Assembly: GCF_001577835.2 (NCBI RefSeq)
Contig: NC_029517.1
Coordinates: forward strand, 22,681,736 to 22,745,735
Source of the DNA: Coturnix japonica
Lineage: Eukaryota > Chordata > Aves > Galliformes > Phasianidae
DNA length: 64,000 nt
Reading direction: 5' to 3'
The notes beneath the pieces were generated by a model. It was given only the letters and a program-made list of their open reading frames with translations, had not been told where the DNA came from and did no database searches. A program made the translations under genes and the position numbers. This document shows, piece after piece, positions 1 to 15,700 of this stretch (position 1 is its first letter; the number at the start of each line of letters is the position of its first letter).

Positions 1-1249
1 GCAAGTGACTGTAATTCTGTGGAGCTTCAGAATAGGAACCGCTTACTTACAAGTTAGAGGATAGAAGCACTTTTTAAAATAAAATAGCAAGTGTTACCAT
101 GAAAATAAAATAAATATTTATTTTATCTTTTATATTGAAAGGCTTATGTGTCACCAGAATGTGTGTGTGAATCAACATCAGTTAAACTGAAAGTCAGTGT
201 TTTAATTCCAGTCTCTGGTTTTCACGAGTTTAGACTCCATGTTTACTTGGAGGAGTTCTCATTTTTGCAAATTAAATAGAGATCATGGCAATGAAATTGA
301 TAATTTTGGCTGTTAGGAAAGCAGTATTTCTATGTTCAGAAGTATGTTCTTATAAATTTGTGGGAGAAATCTACCAATTGAAGAAAATTGGAAAAGCGTT
401 GTATTATATACTCGGTATGACATAAAGGCACAGAACATTAATTGAAATAATAAACTTTTTAGCATTAAAACAAAAATAATTCAGAAACATAGTACAGAAT
501 GTTAAAATATATTTCTTAAGCTGCAAAGTAATACCAGATATTTCTCATGCATAGTTGAACAGAAAATGTGCTGGAAGCTTGCTTGTGTTTTTATACATGA
601 TCCGCTTGACAACTTAATAGGTGTTGACTTTGTGGAACATGACAAAGTTCTTTTAGAAATACAATTTAAAGAATAAAGTCATAGTTTGTTTGTGGGTCAC
701 TTCCTTATCTGAAAGGGAAATGAGGTCGCGTTTGAGTTTTGAAGAACATGTTTTCTGGAGTATGTTTTTATAACCATTGTAGTCTTTGGAATTTCCCATT
801 TGGGTACTACTGGACTCATTTTCTGCACAGTTATTGAATTCTCAAGTACGTATGTTTGTACAGCATCACTTTGTTCATATAAAACTAATGCACAAATAAA
901 GTCTTGAGAGAAGATTGTTTTGCTGCAGTTTGCAACATCTAGCAGAAGCTCCTATCGCAATGGCAGTCCCTGCAATCTGCATTGTTTTATGAGGTTTCCA
1001 TGTTGCGTGTGGTGCTGTTAGAGGAACTGCAGATATCTCCAGCCTCATTGGAGGAAGGGTGTTTTCACTGACCAGCTTCACTCTGCTGCAGAGTTGGGGC
1101 TCTACCTCCTGCTGTGAAGAGACCCACGTGGAGCATCTTCTCCATCACCAGCTTGCAAGGTCCTGATGCCCAGTTAATCCTAGGGAACTTGGGGGTCAAG
1201 CAGGGTAATGAGCACTCTGGGCACAATCAATCACACGGCATCCCACAGA

Positions 1250-1304
1250 CATGCACCATCCCAATTAGCATGTGCCATCCCATAAGCATGTGCCATCCCA
1301 CCAA
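1250..1304. repeat. Three-copy tandem repeat, 18-19 bp unit
   Basis: Three consecutive units each begin CATG and contain the core GCCATCCCA (first unit ACCATCCCA), with unit lengths of about 19, 18 and 18 bases. It is a small minisatellite-like duplication with no sign of coding function. Confidence 0.75.
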
Positions 1305-4300
1305 AGCTGCTTCAGGCTCCTGGACTGCAAGTTGCACATGCATTTAAGTGCTTTTCTGGATGGGGGCCAAAGTGCTCAGTGCTCTGCGGGACTGAGAACT
1401 TAGATTAGTCTCTTTGTGACTGGGAAACGCAAAGCTTCTAGTTGTAACTGCAACACCATCGCAATAGAAGGAGATATTATGGATTTATTTTTTCATGCTT
1501 GTGGGTTTTCTGTCTCAGATAATTCAGTCTTTATCTGCTTTCATTGGAAATTCACAGTTACAGAAAATAAGCAAACAGAAGTGGTTGGTTTTGTATATGC
1601 AGGGTACTATAAGCCCCAGTAATGTGGTGGGCTTATTTCTCACAATGAGCTGTTCCATCGGTAAAGCAAATTAGCGCAACCGTGTATGTTTGTCCTGCTG
1701 TGAGAGCAATTATATAGCATGTCTATTAGGAGACATGAAAAATATTTTTGACAGATGGTATGGCTGTGAATTAGGATTTATGAAGATTATTGTATGTCTG
1801 GTGTGCAGGGCACCTGGGATTATTAAATTGATGCAAGGAAGAAAAAAAACTGATAATAGCTGGAGTGTTTTGCATCTCCCTACTGTCACCTTAAGAGGCA
1901 GTTCATGTTTATTTGATATTGCACTTCTGGATTATCTGACATACGCTCTGTAGCCAACAGATGTCAGCAGATTTAATGGGTGGAAACCATACCAGTAAGT
2001 GTATTAAAATAAACCACCAAAAATGAGAGCCACGTTTAGATTATGAATTCAGATTTTTTTCTCTTACTGTGTGTTGGTTTTTGTTTTATTTTATAGTCTT
2101 GTTTCTCCCTCAAATACTTAATGGCTGTTGCCTTCTATCTAAGGAGCTTGTTACATGCTTTCTAGGCCAAGAGAGAATCCTCCAAGGGATTGCTTAATCC
2201 ATAAGTACCTAATTTATATGTTGTTGTTATAGCCACTCTTAATTATATACCTTGCTGTGATACCTATCATCATAGGACATAGCCTTTGTTATGAACTGTA
2301 GTCGTTCTGTTATAGCTCTTGTGACCTTTCTTGGCATAATTTAATACTACAAACTGAGAATGTAGCAGATAGAAGGGCCGTGTTTCCTGAAGTAAATTTA
2401 CAATTATCCATGGTGTTTTGCATGGAGACACTGCACAGTACACTATTTAGTACACTATTTTGGCTGAGTTCCCAAATAATTTAGGAAAAAATCCAAACTT
2501 TTATATTAGAATTTGCAGATAATATCCTCATTACATCAATCCTTCTTAAAGCTCTGCTATTTAAGGATTCCACATAAATGTAAATAACAGTTTCTTTGGC
2601 TGTATTTGTCAACTGGGAAGACAGAAATGCTATGAAGGTATAAAATGTCAAGGAAGAGATAGCGGAGGTTGAGTGCACAGCATAAAAGTGAACAATAAAG
2701 AATGTATTGTAACTTTTACTGTTCTGAAGAAATACCAAATCTTGCTGAACGTGATAGACTTGTAAGATCTCCTTTCGAGCAGATCACCTGGCAATCGTCT
2801 GATATAACTCCAGGATATGAGTAATGCTAATGTTACCTTCTTGTCCTTTTAAATATATATGTATATTAATTAGTTCTCCCAGACCTTTTATTGTGCAGTT
2901 TTTACTAAAGCCTGAGTGTCGTGAATATTTTTACAAGTTAGCAGAAAATGAGATATTACTGATTGTACCTTCATTTAGTCACCCAGCTCTTAGTTTTCAG
3001 CTCAGAGTTCCTGCATTTAAAGGCTCAGAATTAATGTTCTGGGTTAGTTTTACTACATCGTTTTAAATTCCCCACATTTGCTTTAGAGAAGGTGGTTTGA
3101 ATATCAAAATCATTGAAATTATTGGCCAGTGTTTGTGGTTAGTCTGCTCCACTTTGACAAATGCTAATGTTTATAGAAAATGGAATTGAAAAAGAAAAAA
3201 AAAAGAAAGGAAAAAAAACCTTGTTAAGCTGGGATTCTGGCTGTGTCCTGGTTAGATTAATTGCTTGTCATATGTCATATTAACTACAAGCATTTCTTCT
3301 TCATCTATAAAGCCCTTAAAGCCTGTTGGTCCATATTTTCTTTCTTCTTAATTGGGCCTGTAAGCAGTAATCGCTTAATGAAATTATCCACTCTTAGGAG
3401 GGACTGGAATAAGACTGTCTTCATCGGGTCATCAAGCACATACTTTTCTCTGATTGCTGGTACCTTCAGAAGAAAGATCCGTTTTACTCAGCTGTTTTGT
3501 ATGATTTTAAACTATAGAAAGTGAAGTTTTTACATTACTTTTAAAGAGAGATTAATAGTTTTCAGTGTTGATGCTCTGCACTGGGCATCATCTTTCATAG
3601 CTCTCTCCATACTATGCATGTATAATATATAGCTGGGAGACTTGCATTTACTGTGTAGACACAGACTGAGAATCCCTACAGTGTGGAGCTAATGTATGAT
3701 AAGAAAGTCACACTACGTGGTTGAGATCTTACTGAGAAGGAAGGTAAACTGCCCAGTCATCTAAAAATCAGCTATTACACTGTAACAGCATATGTACTTC
3801 ATTAAGCTTAATTACATTGCTTGTATTGCTACCTCTTTGATAATCAAAATATCTAAGGGGTCTTTTTATACTGGGAAGATCTCCAGAACTTACTGATATT
3901 AATTAATGCATTTTTTTTTTAAAGGGAAGTATGATATTTTTAGATCTAGGCAACTCGATTGGGAATGGAGAGGTGTGAACTAACGTGGTTGCCACCAGCT
4001 TCCTCTCCTTTTCAAGACAAAGTAATGCAGCTTTATTACAAAACCTGCTTCTGTGGTACTTTGCGAGTTAGTGCTACTTGTAATGTAGCTACTGCTACTA
4101 GTAATGTAGTCCCTTTGTTTAACTTATGTTGAGGTTTCATTGCAGCAAGAACTGAGGATGCTTAACATTCTTTTATAAAGGAGCTTTGAACGTTCTGTGT
4201 GGGTAGAATGCAGTTATAACCTGGAGCATAGCCCCAGCAGAGACGTTTGGGATCCCTACCACCCACTGCCATGCTCCATCTCAGAGTCAGGGTGGGATTG

Positions 4301-4880
4301 GTCTGCCCATCATTGGGATTTGTGCAACAGGAGAGAAAACTGCCTCCTGCAGGGAAAGAATGGCACACAGCCGTGATAGATTTTCACTGTTTAGTGCCTA
4401 TAGTTAGCACTGTACACACCCACATGTAGAAGTTAATAAAACAGTAAAATTGTGCTAATTGGCAGCCATTACATTTTTGAGAGCTAGGCTCTCATAAAAG
4501 CACACATGCTCCATATGATGACCAAGGCATGTGTATGCAGAAACACAGTTTGCATACCCTGCTGTTTAGTTTGGGCAGAGATTCACTGTACGCTTACTGT
4601 AATTGAATACTTATTCAGTTACATTGGGTTATTATTTGTAAAGAAGATGCTCAAATTGGATGCCCAGATGTTCACATTTTCAGGCTTTGTCTAATTTTGG
4701 AATCTTCTGACTAATTTAATCCCTAGATAAAACGACTGCTTATCCTATATCTCTTGCCCAAACACATGCGGTTGGACTAAAAGCCAGTAATGCTGGTTCA
4801 CTTCGCTGCTGTCAACACATTGATTGGTCAGTCATCCTGCCTCTGGGAGTAACCCTTCTGGGCTTTCAAAATATTAAAAT

Positions 4881-4904
4881 TGATCTAAAATACATTTTAG
4901 ATCA
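4881..4904. repeat. Perfect 11-bp-arm palindrome with 2-base centre
   Basis: TGATCTAAAAT is followed by AC and then by its exact reverse complement ATTTTAGATCA. It can form a short cruciform or hairpin. It lies in presumed UMAD1 intron and its function is unknown. Confidence 0.8.
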
Positions 4905-7900
4905 TACATCACTTGATGAAACAGTGTGCTAATACAGCCTGATGGAACTGTGATATTTCCAACGTGATGCATTAGTGTAAAATGGTGGCTGAGAGACCAC
5001 ACTATAGGTCAGCTTATTAGTAATTACTCTAAACATCATGTAAGGAAGGTAACAATGTCCTTGGGTTGGTTTCTCTGCCACTAGGAGGGAAAAAATAAAT
5101 AAAACATAAACCAGCAACAGCAATAACCAGTGTATTTTAATGGAAAGAAATGATGTGAAAACTGCCTTATTTTGGTCCAAAATGCAAGTATTGGTAAGAC
5201 AGGAATATGTTTTTGTATAGTTTCTATCAATGTGATTTGATCCTTCCACGATAATGTGCTTTTGCTTTAATTTGTACCTTAAAGAATTTCCCTCAGAACT
5301 TCACCACTGCTCCTCTGTATTGGATTTTAAATAATCTCTGGGTAGCTCATAGCAAAAGCTGTTCTGAAGTACTTTATATATGAAGATAAAACAGGCTTGT
5401 TTGCAAATGTTTGATTCCACGTGATTATATATTTTAAGAATACTTTCCTAGTGTCACAAAGCAATTAGTAGACCTGCTTGATAAAAATGAATCTATTTTA
5501 AGTATCGAAAAATTGCCCTTTCTTTTTGCTGTGGTCCAGTCATCTTCCTTCCACAGAGAACCACAAGGTCAACAGAACTGAAATAGGTGACCGGTATGAG
5601 ATTCTTTTTGTCTTATTTGCTCCTATTTGCAACATATTGTTAGTCCTGCCATAAACACTGATTTTATACATCAGGATAAAAACCTCAGAATAAAGCCCTA
5701 AGTACAGTACTGCAAAGTTCATCTACCTGAAAATCCATTTCTGTTGTTTATAATCGAGGAGAGATGCTGCTGGGAAGACCTAGAGGATCAGCTCTTCCTT
5801 ACCCACTCTAGTCCTTGCATCTTTATACACACAGCATAATGTATCAGAATGCAGCATTGCCCCTCCTTTTTAGAGGTTCTGCTCCACCTTTCCCCTGTAA
5901 ATCTAGCTTGCCGTTCTGGAGCTTCTCCACAGCAGGGATTGGGAACAAGAGATAAAGACGTGGAGGCAGGGACTCCATCTGCTCCTGCTGGTCAGACATC
6001 AGCTGCCCCAAAAGTCTCCTGAATATTTCTTTTTTGCCTGGAGCAATATGGAGAAACTCAAATCTTGTCTCTAACCACAGAGATTGAATGTAGCTGCTAA
6101 CTTTAAGCTGGTTATTTAAATACAGTTTGCTTAAATATGCAATCACCGTTTTATAGAAAAATAAGAAGATACAAAGAAATAAACAGTTAAAAAACAACCT
6201 TTGCTCCTGATTTCAGCTCTGCTAAAAGTATTTTCTAGAGGTATATTTGCATTCCAGTTACTTAGAAATCATTCCCCTCATACAAAGTACTCATTCATGG
6301 TTCAGTTGCTTCTGCAGGTGACTGCATTTTAGTATTTCATATGAGGTTAGTATTACGTCAGGAATGAAGGTAACAACAAAATAAATCTGATTATTTTGTG
6401 CCTTCTGCATTGAAGTTGCAGAAGAAATCCATTATCAGCATTTATCACACTCCACTGTTCGCTTTGCAGCATATTGACTCGTCCTTCACTTCAGATTTGT
6501 GGCTGTGGGATGCACTGCCCGGTGCTCAGAGCTGCCTGTATTTTCAATCACACTTCTCCTGGCTCGCCATTTACTCACTGTAGTAATTTTCATGACCTTT
6601 TTAATCTTTCAGCATATACACTACAGTGAAAAAACACAGCCATGATCTGGCCCAGTTAGCAGTACTTCCTGGCACTGGCACAATCACAGCATGTTGGATA
6701 TTGTTGGTGTTGTTTATTGTGGTGTGTGAGATCATTGCTATGAATAGTTTGTGTGGTGCTTCATAGGGACAGGGGAACTAGATAGGCTGAACCCACTCTC
6801 ACTTCTAAGATCATTCTTATCACAGCGTTCATGCTGTTGATGGGGTGGTTGTCCAAAATTCACCTGTTAGGACAGTGCCCTGAGCTCAAGGGCCTATAGA
6901 GAAGCACAGGGAGGCAGCAGGAGCAGGAACCCTGCTGCTGAGGGGTATAAAAGCCCATAAACATCCTGAAGTTGCACAGCGTGCTAGAATGGGCTGGGAT
7001 GAAAGGAAGGATAAGGACAGGAATGATGTTCTGCTTCCAGAGCAACTATAATTGTTCAAAGAATTTGTCATAAAAACATGCTGCTTTGGAAGGATCTCAT
7101 GATATAGTGCTGCACTGCTCCCAGTCAGAGTGAGTTCTGATGTCTTATTGTTAATGGCAAAATCATTTGTGTGCAGGAAAGCCCCTGGCTTCAGGAAAGG
7201 GGAAAAAGAAAATGAATTCTATTAAAAAAAAAAAGAAATTAGGGCCTTACATCACTAGTGTAGGGCTTACAGCTTGTGCACCTGGTATTGCAAACCTCTC
7301 GTAACACTCAGCTAAAGAACAGGGGTTTTTTTCTGCATGGTATTTTTCTGTTCTGAGTGGCAGAGCTCAACGCAGTGTCATCTCATATTCAGACCAGTTA
7401 TTGGTTTGGAGCTTTTGAGGTTCTGCCCTTTTGGTTTGTACAGTTTGGTGGTATTTTGCTGTATAGAAATCTAGGTTTAAAAGTTTAGGTAGTCCAGATT
7501 CCTGTGACACGAATATTATTGTAGTTATGTTTGGAAATTAAGACATTAAGAGAACTGTTTCCTGTGTTGAGTCAGCATTTTAGGGAGTCAAGTAAAACTA
7601 AATCTCCATCTTATTTCAGTTGGAGTTTGCAAAACTTGTTAACTAAGAAAACAGTTTTTTCCAATAGCATGAATAAATGAGGGAGTTATACTCTAGATCT
7701 GTAGTCATTTGTGGGACTTAAGAATACTTTCCAGGGTGAAATTGCATTTTACAGGCATTTAATAAATAAAACTCACGAGCATCTCTAGTATTTACCAGCA
7801 CTGTTAAACTAATGCATCTTAACCATGGAACATTCAGGGCATCACCAGTTCAGATGGAAGTCCCACAATGCTTTCTCTACAGAGTTGATCAGTTCTAGCT

Positions 7901-9843
7901 GTTGGATAGGGCAAGGAACATTCTGGAGCAGACTCCTAACAAGAACTTTGTGCAGATAGCAGCAGCTCTTTAGGACAGACAGCTCACTGCTGTGATACAG
8001 AATAGGAGTCATAAAAAGTTGGTAAACAAGAGCCCAAAGCTACTGGGTAAGCTCATTTCCATTGACAGCCACTTTTGCTCTAAAAGCCTGTCAGAGGACT
8101 CCGTCCTGGCTCTGTGTACAAGGCGGTTACATCTGCATTCCTCTCAAGAAATACTCTGATCAGAAGGCATTATGGTACTACAGCCACTGTGAGGTCTCCT
8201 GCACTTTTCCCTCCATCTACTTTTATTGTCCCAGAGCAGAAACAACACAACAGTCCATTAAACCTTCAAACCATTCAGCTCTCAAGATTCACCTGAAGTT
8301 TCTGAGCCATTTCTGTGGTGTTCTTGTTTCCCTGCTCTGGGTATATTCTGTAAAGATATAGGCCACAAACTTACTGGTATACTGGGTTGTTCAGGTTTGC
8401 TTTTTTTGTGACATTTAGAAACTACGATGTAGTGTACACTTTTTCCACCCCTCCTGCCTTATATTTCTAGCTTAAACTTCTGAATATAAATTGCAGACAA
8501 GCCTTGCAAGTGTTTTTTTTTGTTTTGTTTTATCATCCGCTCCTCTTTTCAAATACAGAAAGTAATGGCTAAGTGATTCATTGTCATTAGTGGTGATGCC
8601 CACTCTGGAATCCCTACAGATTTTCTTAAAAGACCCAATGAATGTCGTAAAAGCATCGATTGAGACACAATTGGAAGAACCACCCACTAAAACAATTTCT
8701 GCTTCTTGATACATCAGAGCTAACTGCACAATGCTATCTAAGTTTTAAGACACTTTAGGATACACTCTTTGCCCGAATACTGCAAAATTGCCTGAATTCA
8801 AGATAATATTTCTATATCAACATCAGTGTTGTTGGTCTCTGTCTTTCACGGAGTTACAATATTGCTGGATATTTACTAGGCAGCCAGGAATATGGAACAT
8901 GTCGTTCATTTCTTATGCCTGGCTTTTTAAGGGAAATAGATCTGCTTTCTCAGAGAAAAAACAGCAACAACAAAACAAGCCCCTTTTACAGAAAGTACAA
9001 ATTCCTTGAGATAAATCGTTTCTTGGTAGAAAATCTTATTCAATAATGTGGGTGATAATAACGCTAGCACTGATCTTTGATTCTTCTTCAGAGCACTGTA
9101 AATCCAGTTTCCAAATACATTGTAAACCATGAATTTTTTCTTCCTTACGAGACTCCTTGGCATACTTTGTAGTTAGCACACATAGCTACAGCAAATTAGA
9201 TGTTTTTAAATGCATCTGAGGAACATAAAAAATAACAGTATAAGAGCATAAGATGAGGAGTTTACTTTAGAGGATAATTTTATACTTTATTAGTTTTGGA
9301 ATAACATACAGTGTCATTGCTGTCAGAGTACAACTGGTATCTGGTAGCCAACTACCTTATATGTTTGCATACTGTTTCTTTTATCCCTCTTCATTTGGAT
9401 TCCAAGCCAAGAATGAAGAGAGCACCTTGCTTATTGGAATTGAATCCGGGCACCTTCTGTAATTTTAACTGATTTTTCAACTCCCTGGTGCTTGCTGAAA
9501 TGTAAATTGTTTGATGATATTCTAAGTGCATTCAATTAATATTTCTCATAGTGGGATTGTGTGTCATAGCATTTGGCAGTGCTTTATTTAGCTAACATCC
9601 AGAGAATACTCTCTGAATGGATTGTGTTTGGGATAAATAAGTTAGACATTTAAGCAGAAACCAGTGTGACTAATGTGGCATATCAAATTCTCTAGGACTT
9701 GCAGTTCTATATATGCTTGAGGAATACATGCATGAAAACATAAACCATTTCATAACCTTGACTTTCAGTGGTGCAGCGTAGCTTTGCGCTGGTGTTTGTA
9801 TTGTAACCAGCTTGGGTGATTTTAGCCTTGGTGGGTGACTGAT

Positions 9844-9975
9844 GCCCTGAGGCGTTCGAGAAACGTTCAGATGTTCTGAGGGATATGGTTTAGTGGGAAC
9901 TATTGGTGATAGGTGGATGGTTGGACTAGATGATCTTGTAGGTCCTTTCCAACCTTGTGTGATTCTGTGATTCTA
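9844..9975 (+). mobile_element. CR1 LINE, 3'-end fragment (5'-truncated)
   Basis: The stretch has the typical avian CR1 3' end: a GGATGGTTGGACTAGATGAT-type segment, then TTTCCAACCTT, ending in the short direct repeats GATTCTGT GATTCT that terminate CR1 elements in place of a poly(A) tail. Only about 130 bases remain, which is usual for CR1 because reverse transcription normally stops early. It lies in presumed UMAD1 intron. Confidence 0.88.
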
Positions 9976-10189
9976 AGACACCAGGGATAATACAGCTACA
10001 TTGTTGGTAAGTCAGTACAATCAGACAATCTAATATATGACTTTCTGTGAATGTGAGCATTTTAAGCTATTTTAGGCAGTTTTGGGTTTTGGTTTTATTT
10101 TCCTTGGGAAAGATAGTAGTGGTTCATGTGTGGAACTGAAATAGGAAATCTTGAGATCTCATTTCTGCTGTAAGCTCATGTTGTGATAC

Positions 10190-10234
10190 AAGGAAGGAAG
10201 GGAGGAAGGGAGGGAGGGAGGAAAAAGAAGAAAA
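10190..10234 (+). repeat. 45-base uninterrupted purine tract (GGAA/GGGA)n
   Basis: Every base from 10190 to 10234 is A or G, built mainly from GGAA and GGGA units and then an AAAAAGAAGAAAA tail. It is a simple-sequence tract; long homopurine runs of this kind can adopt triplex (H-DNA) forms. Confidence 0.85.
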
Positions 10235-12116
<1,882 letters not shown>

Positions 12117-12700
12117 TGTTTCCTTGATCTTTTCTGTGTGTCAAAGAAAAAGACTGAATGCAAAGATAAAGATTTATTTCAAACAGCTTAATGTTTTGGG
12201 GGCTGACCACTGATATGAGATCCGCTGGATCAAAAGGATTGTTATTCAGTGCTGTGTTGTATTCCTTAGATTTAAGTGGCCTGTAACTTACTGTGTTAAG
12301 TGTTCTGTTTATCTACAAAGAAATTGAGCAAAACTGTTTCAGCCAATGCTGGCTGTGGGAGTCTGCTTCACATACGTGGGCTGCAGACACAAACATTTCA
12401 TAAGGTTGAATTCTGAGCACAACTGTTTTGTTCTGCTTTTGGTTCTGGTAATAAACACGCAGATCCTGTTATACGTGTTTCTTCAGATCACCTTTGATTT
12501 TCTGCAGATAGAAGCCAGCATTAATAGTAAAGCAGTGCTTCTTTATACTACTGGACAGAGAGTTTTCCAGGCGGTAAGTTTTAATCCTCAGACTCAATTC
12601 TGAGTACTGAAATAATGTGGAGTACTTAATACTATCGATCACCAGTTTGAAGGTGACCGTGGTATTTTTGTGCCCTCATTTTGTGCCACTCCTGTTGCCT
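12117..12700 (+). other. UMAD1: UMAD1 3' UTR (extent uncertain)
   Basis: The sequence after the UMAD1 stop is AT-rich and non-coding. The first canonical polyadenylation hexamer is AATAAA at 12450-12455, followed by a T/GT-rich stretch. A further AATAAA lies at 13417-13422, so the UTR may be longer than shown. The right limit given is arbitrary. Confidence 0.5.
12450..12455 (+). terminator. UMAD1: Candidate UMAD1 poly(A) signal AATAAA
   Basis: A canonical hexamer 334 bases after the stop codon, followed by the T/G-rich segment TATACGTGTTTCTT. It is the first AATAAA in the transcript direction. The alternative at 13417-13422 is equally canonical. Confidence 0.4.
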
Positions 12701-15700
12701 GGGGAAGTCCTATAAGGCTGCCTGTTGGCTGCTGTTTGTTCTCACTACCACATGTGTTCCTGATTTATATACGGATCAGCTTTTCCATTTTAACCTCTTT
12801 GCCCCCTAAAGAAGGAAATCTCAGGACACGTACTTTTAATGGTCACACCCTCCTTTTTTTAATTTGTGTGCCAGAGATACAGATGGCAATGTTTAACAAC
12901 AGGAAAACATTACATTGTTTCTTATCCAGCTAAATTAGATGGCTAAGTACCTAAACATGCTTTCTCACAGACCGCTGTGTCCCTTGCTCACAAGCTTCCA
13001 GTGTGTTTTTTCCAACTAAAGCCAGAGTTGCTGTTGTATGAGCAGCAGCTCTCTGATGTAATACCACCATTTGTGTGAATAACGCTCTGTGTTGCACAGA
13101 AGATTACACTTGTTTTCTCTCCCAGACTATTCATATTGTGCCAAACCTTAGCAGGTAATTCCATATATTTTAAAGCCCTGTGGTAGCTCAAAATATATAT
13201 TTTTTCAGACTTGCATCCTGTAGGTATTTGAGATAAATGCCATAAATGATGGAGAAATTGCATTGTGAATATGTCTTAGGTTGTTATATATTCATGTTCA
13301 AGATTTATTCTTTTTTAATGTATGTATATAAGTGAATTTGTTAGTATCTGTGTAACAGTTATGTCCATAAATGTTGTGAAATACTTGCTTCAGGGAAAGT
13401 AAGTGTGCTGTGTACCAATAAATAACTGTCAAATAATGTGTGACAATTAGTACTTGGCTTGACCTGTTTTCTTTTCTGTAGCAGTGACCACTGAGACTTC
13501 GTGGGAGCTTGAAATTGTTTAATTGAGGAAGTTTTTTCAGTGTCACTTTAAAATCGGGGTATTCAGTGAGTCTGTCACAGTTTTGTCTGCTGCATTTTGT
13601 GCTCTGTGTAGGTGATGTGCAGTGGCTGGTTAGTATTGATGACACTGCTGCTGTGAGCTGGGAATACTCAGACCCCTTAGAGGGAAGAACTAATTGTACA
13701 AAGCTGCTTAGAACTGTTTTGTGTGCTGAGTTTTCTGGTTAGAACATACCTAAAGCACCGCGTTTAATTTCCTTGATTGTTTTATATTTCTCCTTTATAA
13801 ACTGTTCAGCAAACGGAATGTTTCCATTCAAGATGTTCATCTCAAACCTGAAATGTTTCTCCAGCTGAGCTGGACTGGAGGCAGAACTGCACGATGCTGC
13901 TGAGAAGCCAACAGACTCACAATACTTGTTCTTCCCTTGTCAGCTGACAGCACATAACTTTTTTTTTTTTTATTTTTGCATTCGGTTTTGATTAAAGCTA
14001 GATAATCCATCTAAAATAATTATATCTTGTCAGAGCCGTGCTCTGTTAGGCTCACAAGCCAATGTGGTGTCCTTTTAAAAGAAAAGAAGATGCAAAAGAG
14101 TGTGAGGAGGAGGTTGCATTCACCCATGGTGAGAAATATGGTCGGTAGGTTAAGCATTTGGCCTGCATCTTTAGCTGTGTTCCATAAAGGTTAACATTTG
14201 CACATAGCACAAGTTCTCATAACGAGCAGGGGTACTGGAGTGCATCTCCTTGCTGCCCTCTCTTTAGCAAGGGTTGAGGCTCTCCCTTGCTTAACATCAT
14301 CCATAAAAAGTAGATTGAAGCTTAATGGTATCCAGACCACAAAGGTGAACTTCTTCCCACTGGGATAAGAAAAAAAGACACTTAGACTGTTATAAATTAG
14401 TAAGATTTATGGACTTGCCTGCTAATAACATGAAGATGGTACAGAATCTTCAGAAAATGAAAGATTTCAAACAGTCTCAATTCATATAGAAGTGTATAAT
14501 GCTGTAAATGCATATCAGTCACTGTCAGCAAATGCTGAATGGTTATGCTCCAACATTAGGCCACTCATTTTAAAGAAGGGAAGTATAAACTGTTATAATA
14601 TAATCAATATTGAGATCTGAGTAGTAAAATGCCCCAGCCAGTCTTTTCTGTATATTCTGTATATTCAAATAAGAGCTGGAATAAAGCTGTTTGCATTGTG
14701 TTACGGGTATGTATGTAAATTGTTTAGACAGAACTGAAAGATATTTCATAGCTGATATCAGCAACATCGGAGTTAAGACAGGTTGTCAACTCCAGAGCTA
14801 ATGATGAAAGCCTGAGGTATGATCCTGTGCTGGTGGAATGCTGTAAATGGGAGCTTTGTTACTGCCATTAGTGGACACTTTACTCTGCCTTCACTCTTTT
14901 ATTAAATAGTTTGTTTGGTAGAGTTTGGTTCATGGGATATTCTGAGTTTCCTTTGCAGTTCTGTACGTTTTCCTTACAAGAGATGTACTCTGCTTTATGT
15001 GATGGCTTCCTTATGGAGCTTTCTAATAAATCAAACATAACAAGACACTTCTTATTTCCTCTGGAGAAGTGGTAAATACAGGCCTCTGGAACAGTCTAAT
15101 TTTAAATGTAGAAAAAGGAGACCAAAGCCCACATGTTCAAAGGTAAATCAAAGAATAATTGCATCCAGAGCAGCTCTACGGAAGGCTGAGTGTGAGCCCA
15201 TCCCTACAGACAGCTCCCTGGTGACAAACTCAGAAGTGGAACCAGACAATGCTGTGCACAGGAGGTCAGTCAAGGAGATGGTTACAGATCCCCTTTCTGT
15301 TGTTTTCTATAAAGTACGACCTGAACCTTGATACCACAGCTGGCAGTGCATGCTTGTGTGGTCACGGATGAGAGGTTTTGACCCTAGAGCAAAAAAAAAA
15401 AAGGGTGAAAGGCAGAGAGTGTAATCACTGTGCTAGTTACAGCAGCTCAAAATAACACGCAGTTTATTGCATTGTTAGCTGGAGAACCTGTCATGCCCAC
15501 AAAAAGCTGAAGCAGCCTCCCTGTGCGGGACGAGCGGGCTGTTCAGAACAATAGCATGACGCTTGTGCTTGAGAAACTGCTTTCCTCTCCTCCTCACTGC
15601 CCTGTTGTTATGACATAATCATCCATCTTGCTTTGGGTTTTCTCAGCCTAGTGAGTACAGAGAGGAACCAGAATGGCAACTAACAGGGGCTGACTCCTTC

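Larger units (their letters stand above)
1..9843 (+). other. UMAD1: Non-coding stretch, probably UMAD1 intron
   Basis: No exon could be supported here. The stretch lies 5' of the terminal UMAD1 coding exon, and human UMAD1 is a long gene with several upstream exons, so most of it is inferred to be intron. The small open frames on both strands are short, AT-rich and without recognisable domains. I looked for the N-terminal UMAD1 exons and for antisense RPA3 exons (RPA3 overlaps the start of human UMAD1) and recognised neither by eye; short exons could have been missed. No CpG island is present, so the UMAD1 promoter is presumably left of the window. Local items are listed separately. Confidence 0.5.

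Noticed and set aside
740-765. AGAACATGTTTTCT as a glucocorticoid response element
   Set aside because: Only one half-site fits the AGAACAnnnTGTTCT consensus, and it lies about 40 kb from the GLCCI1 promoter.
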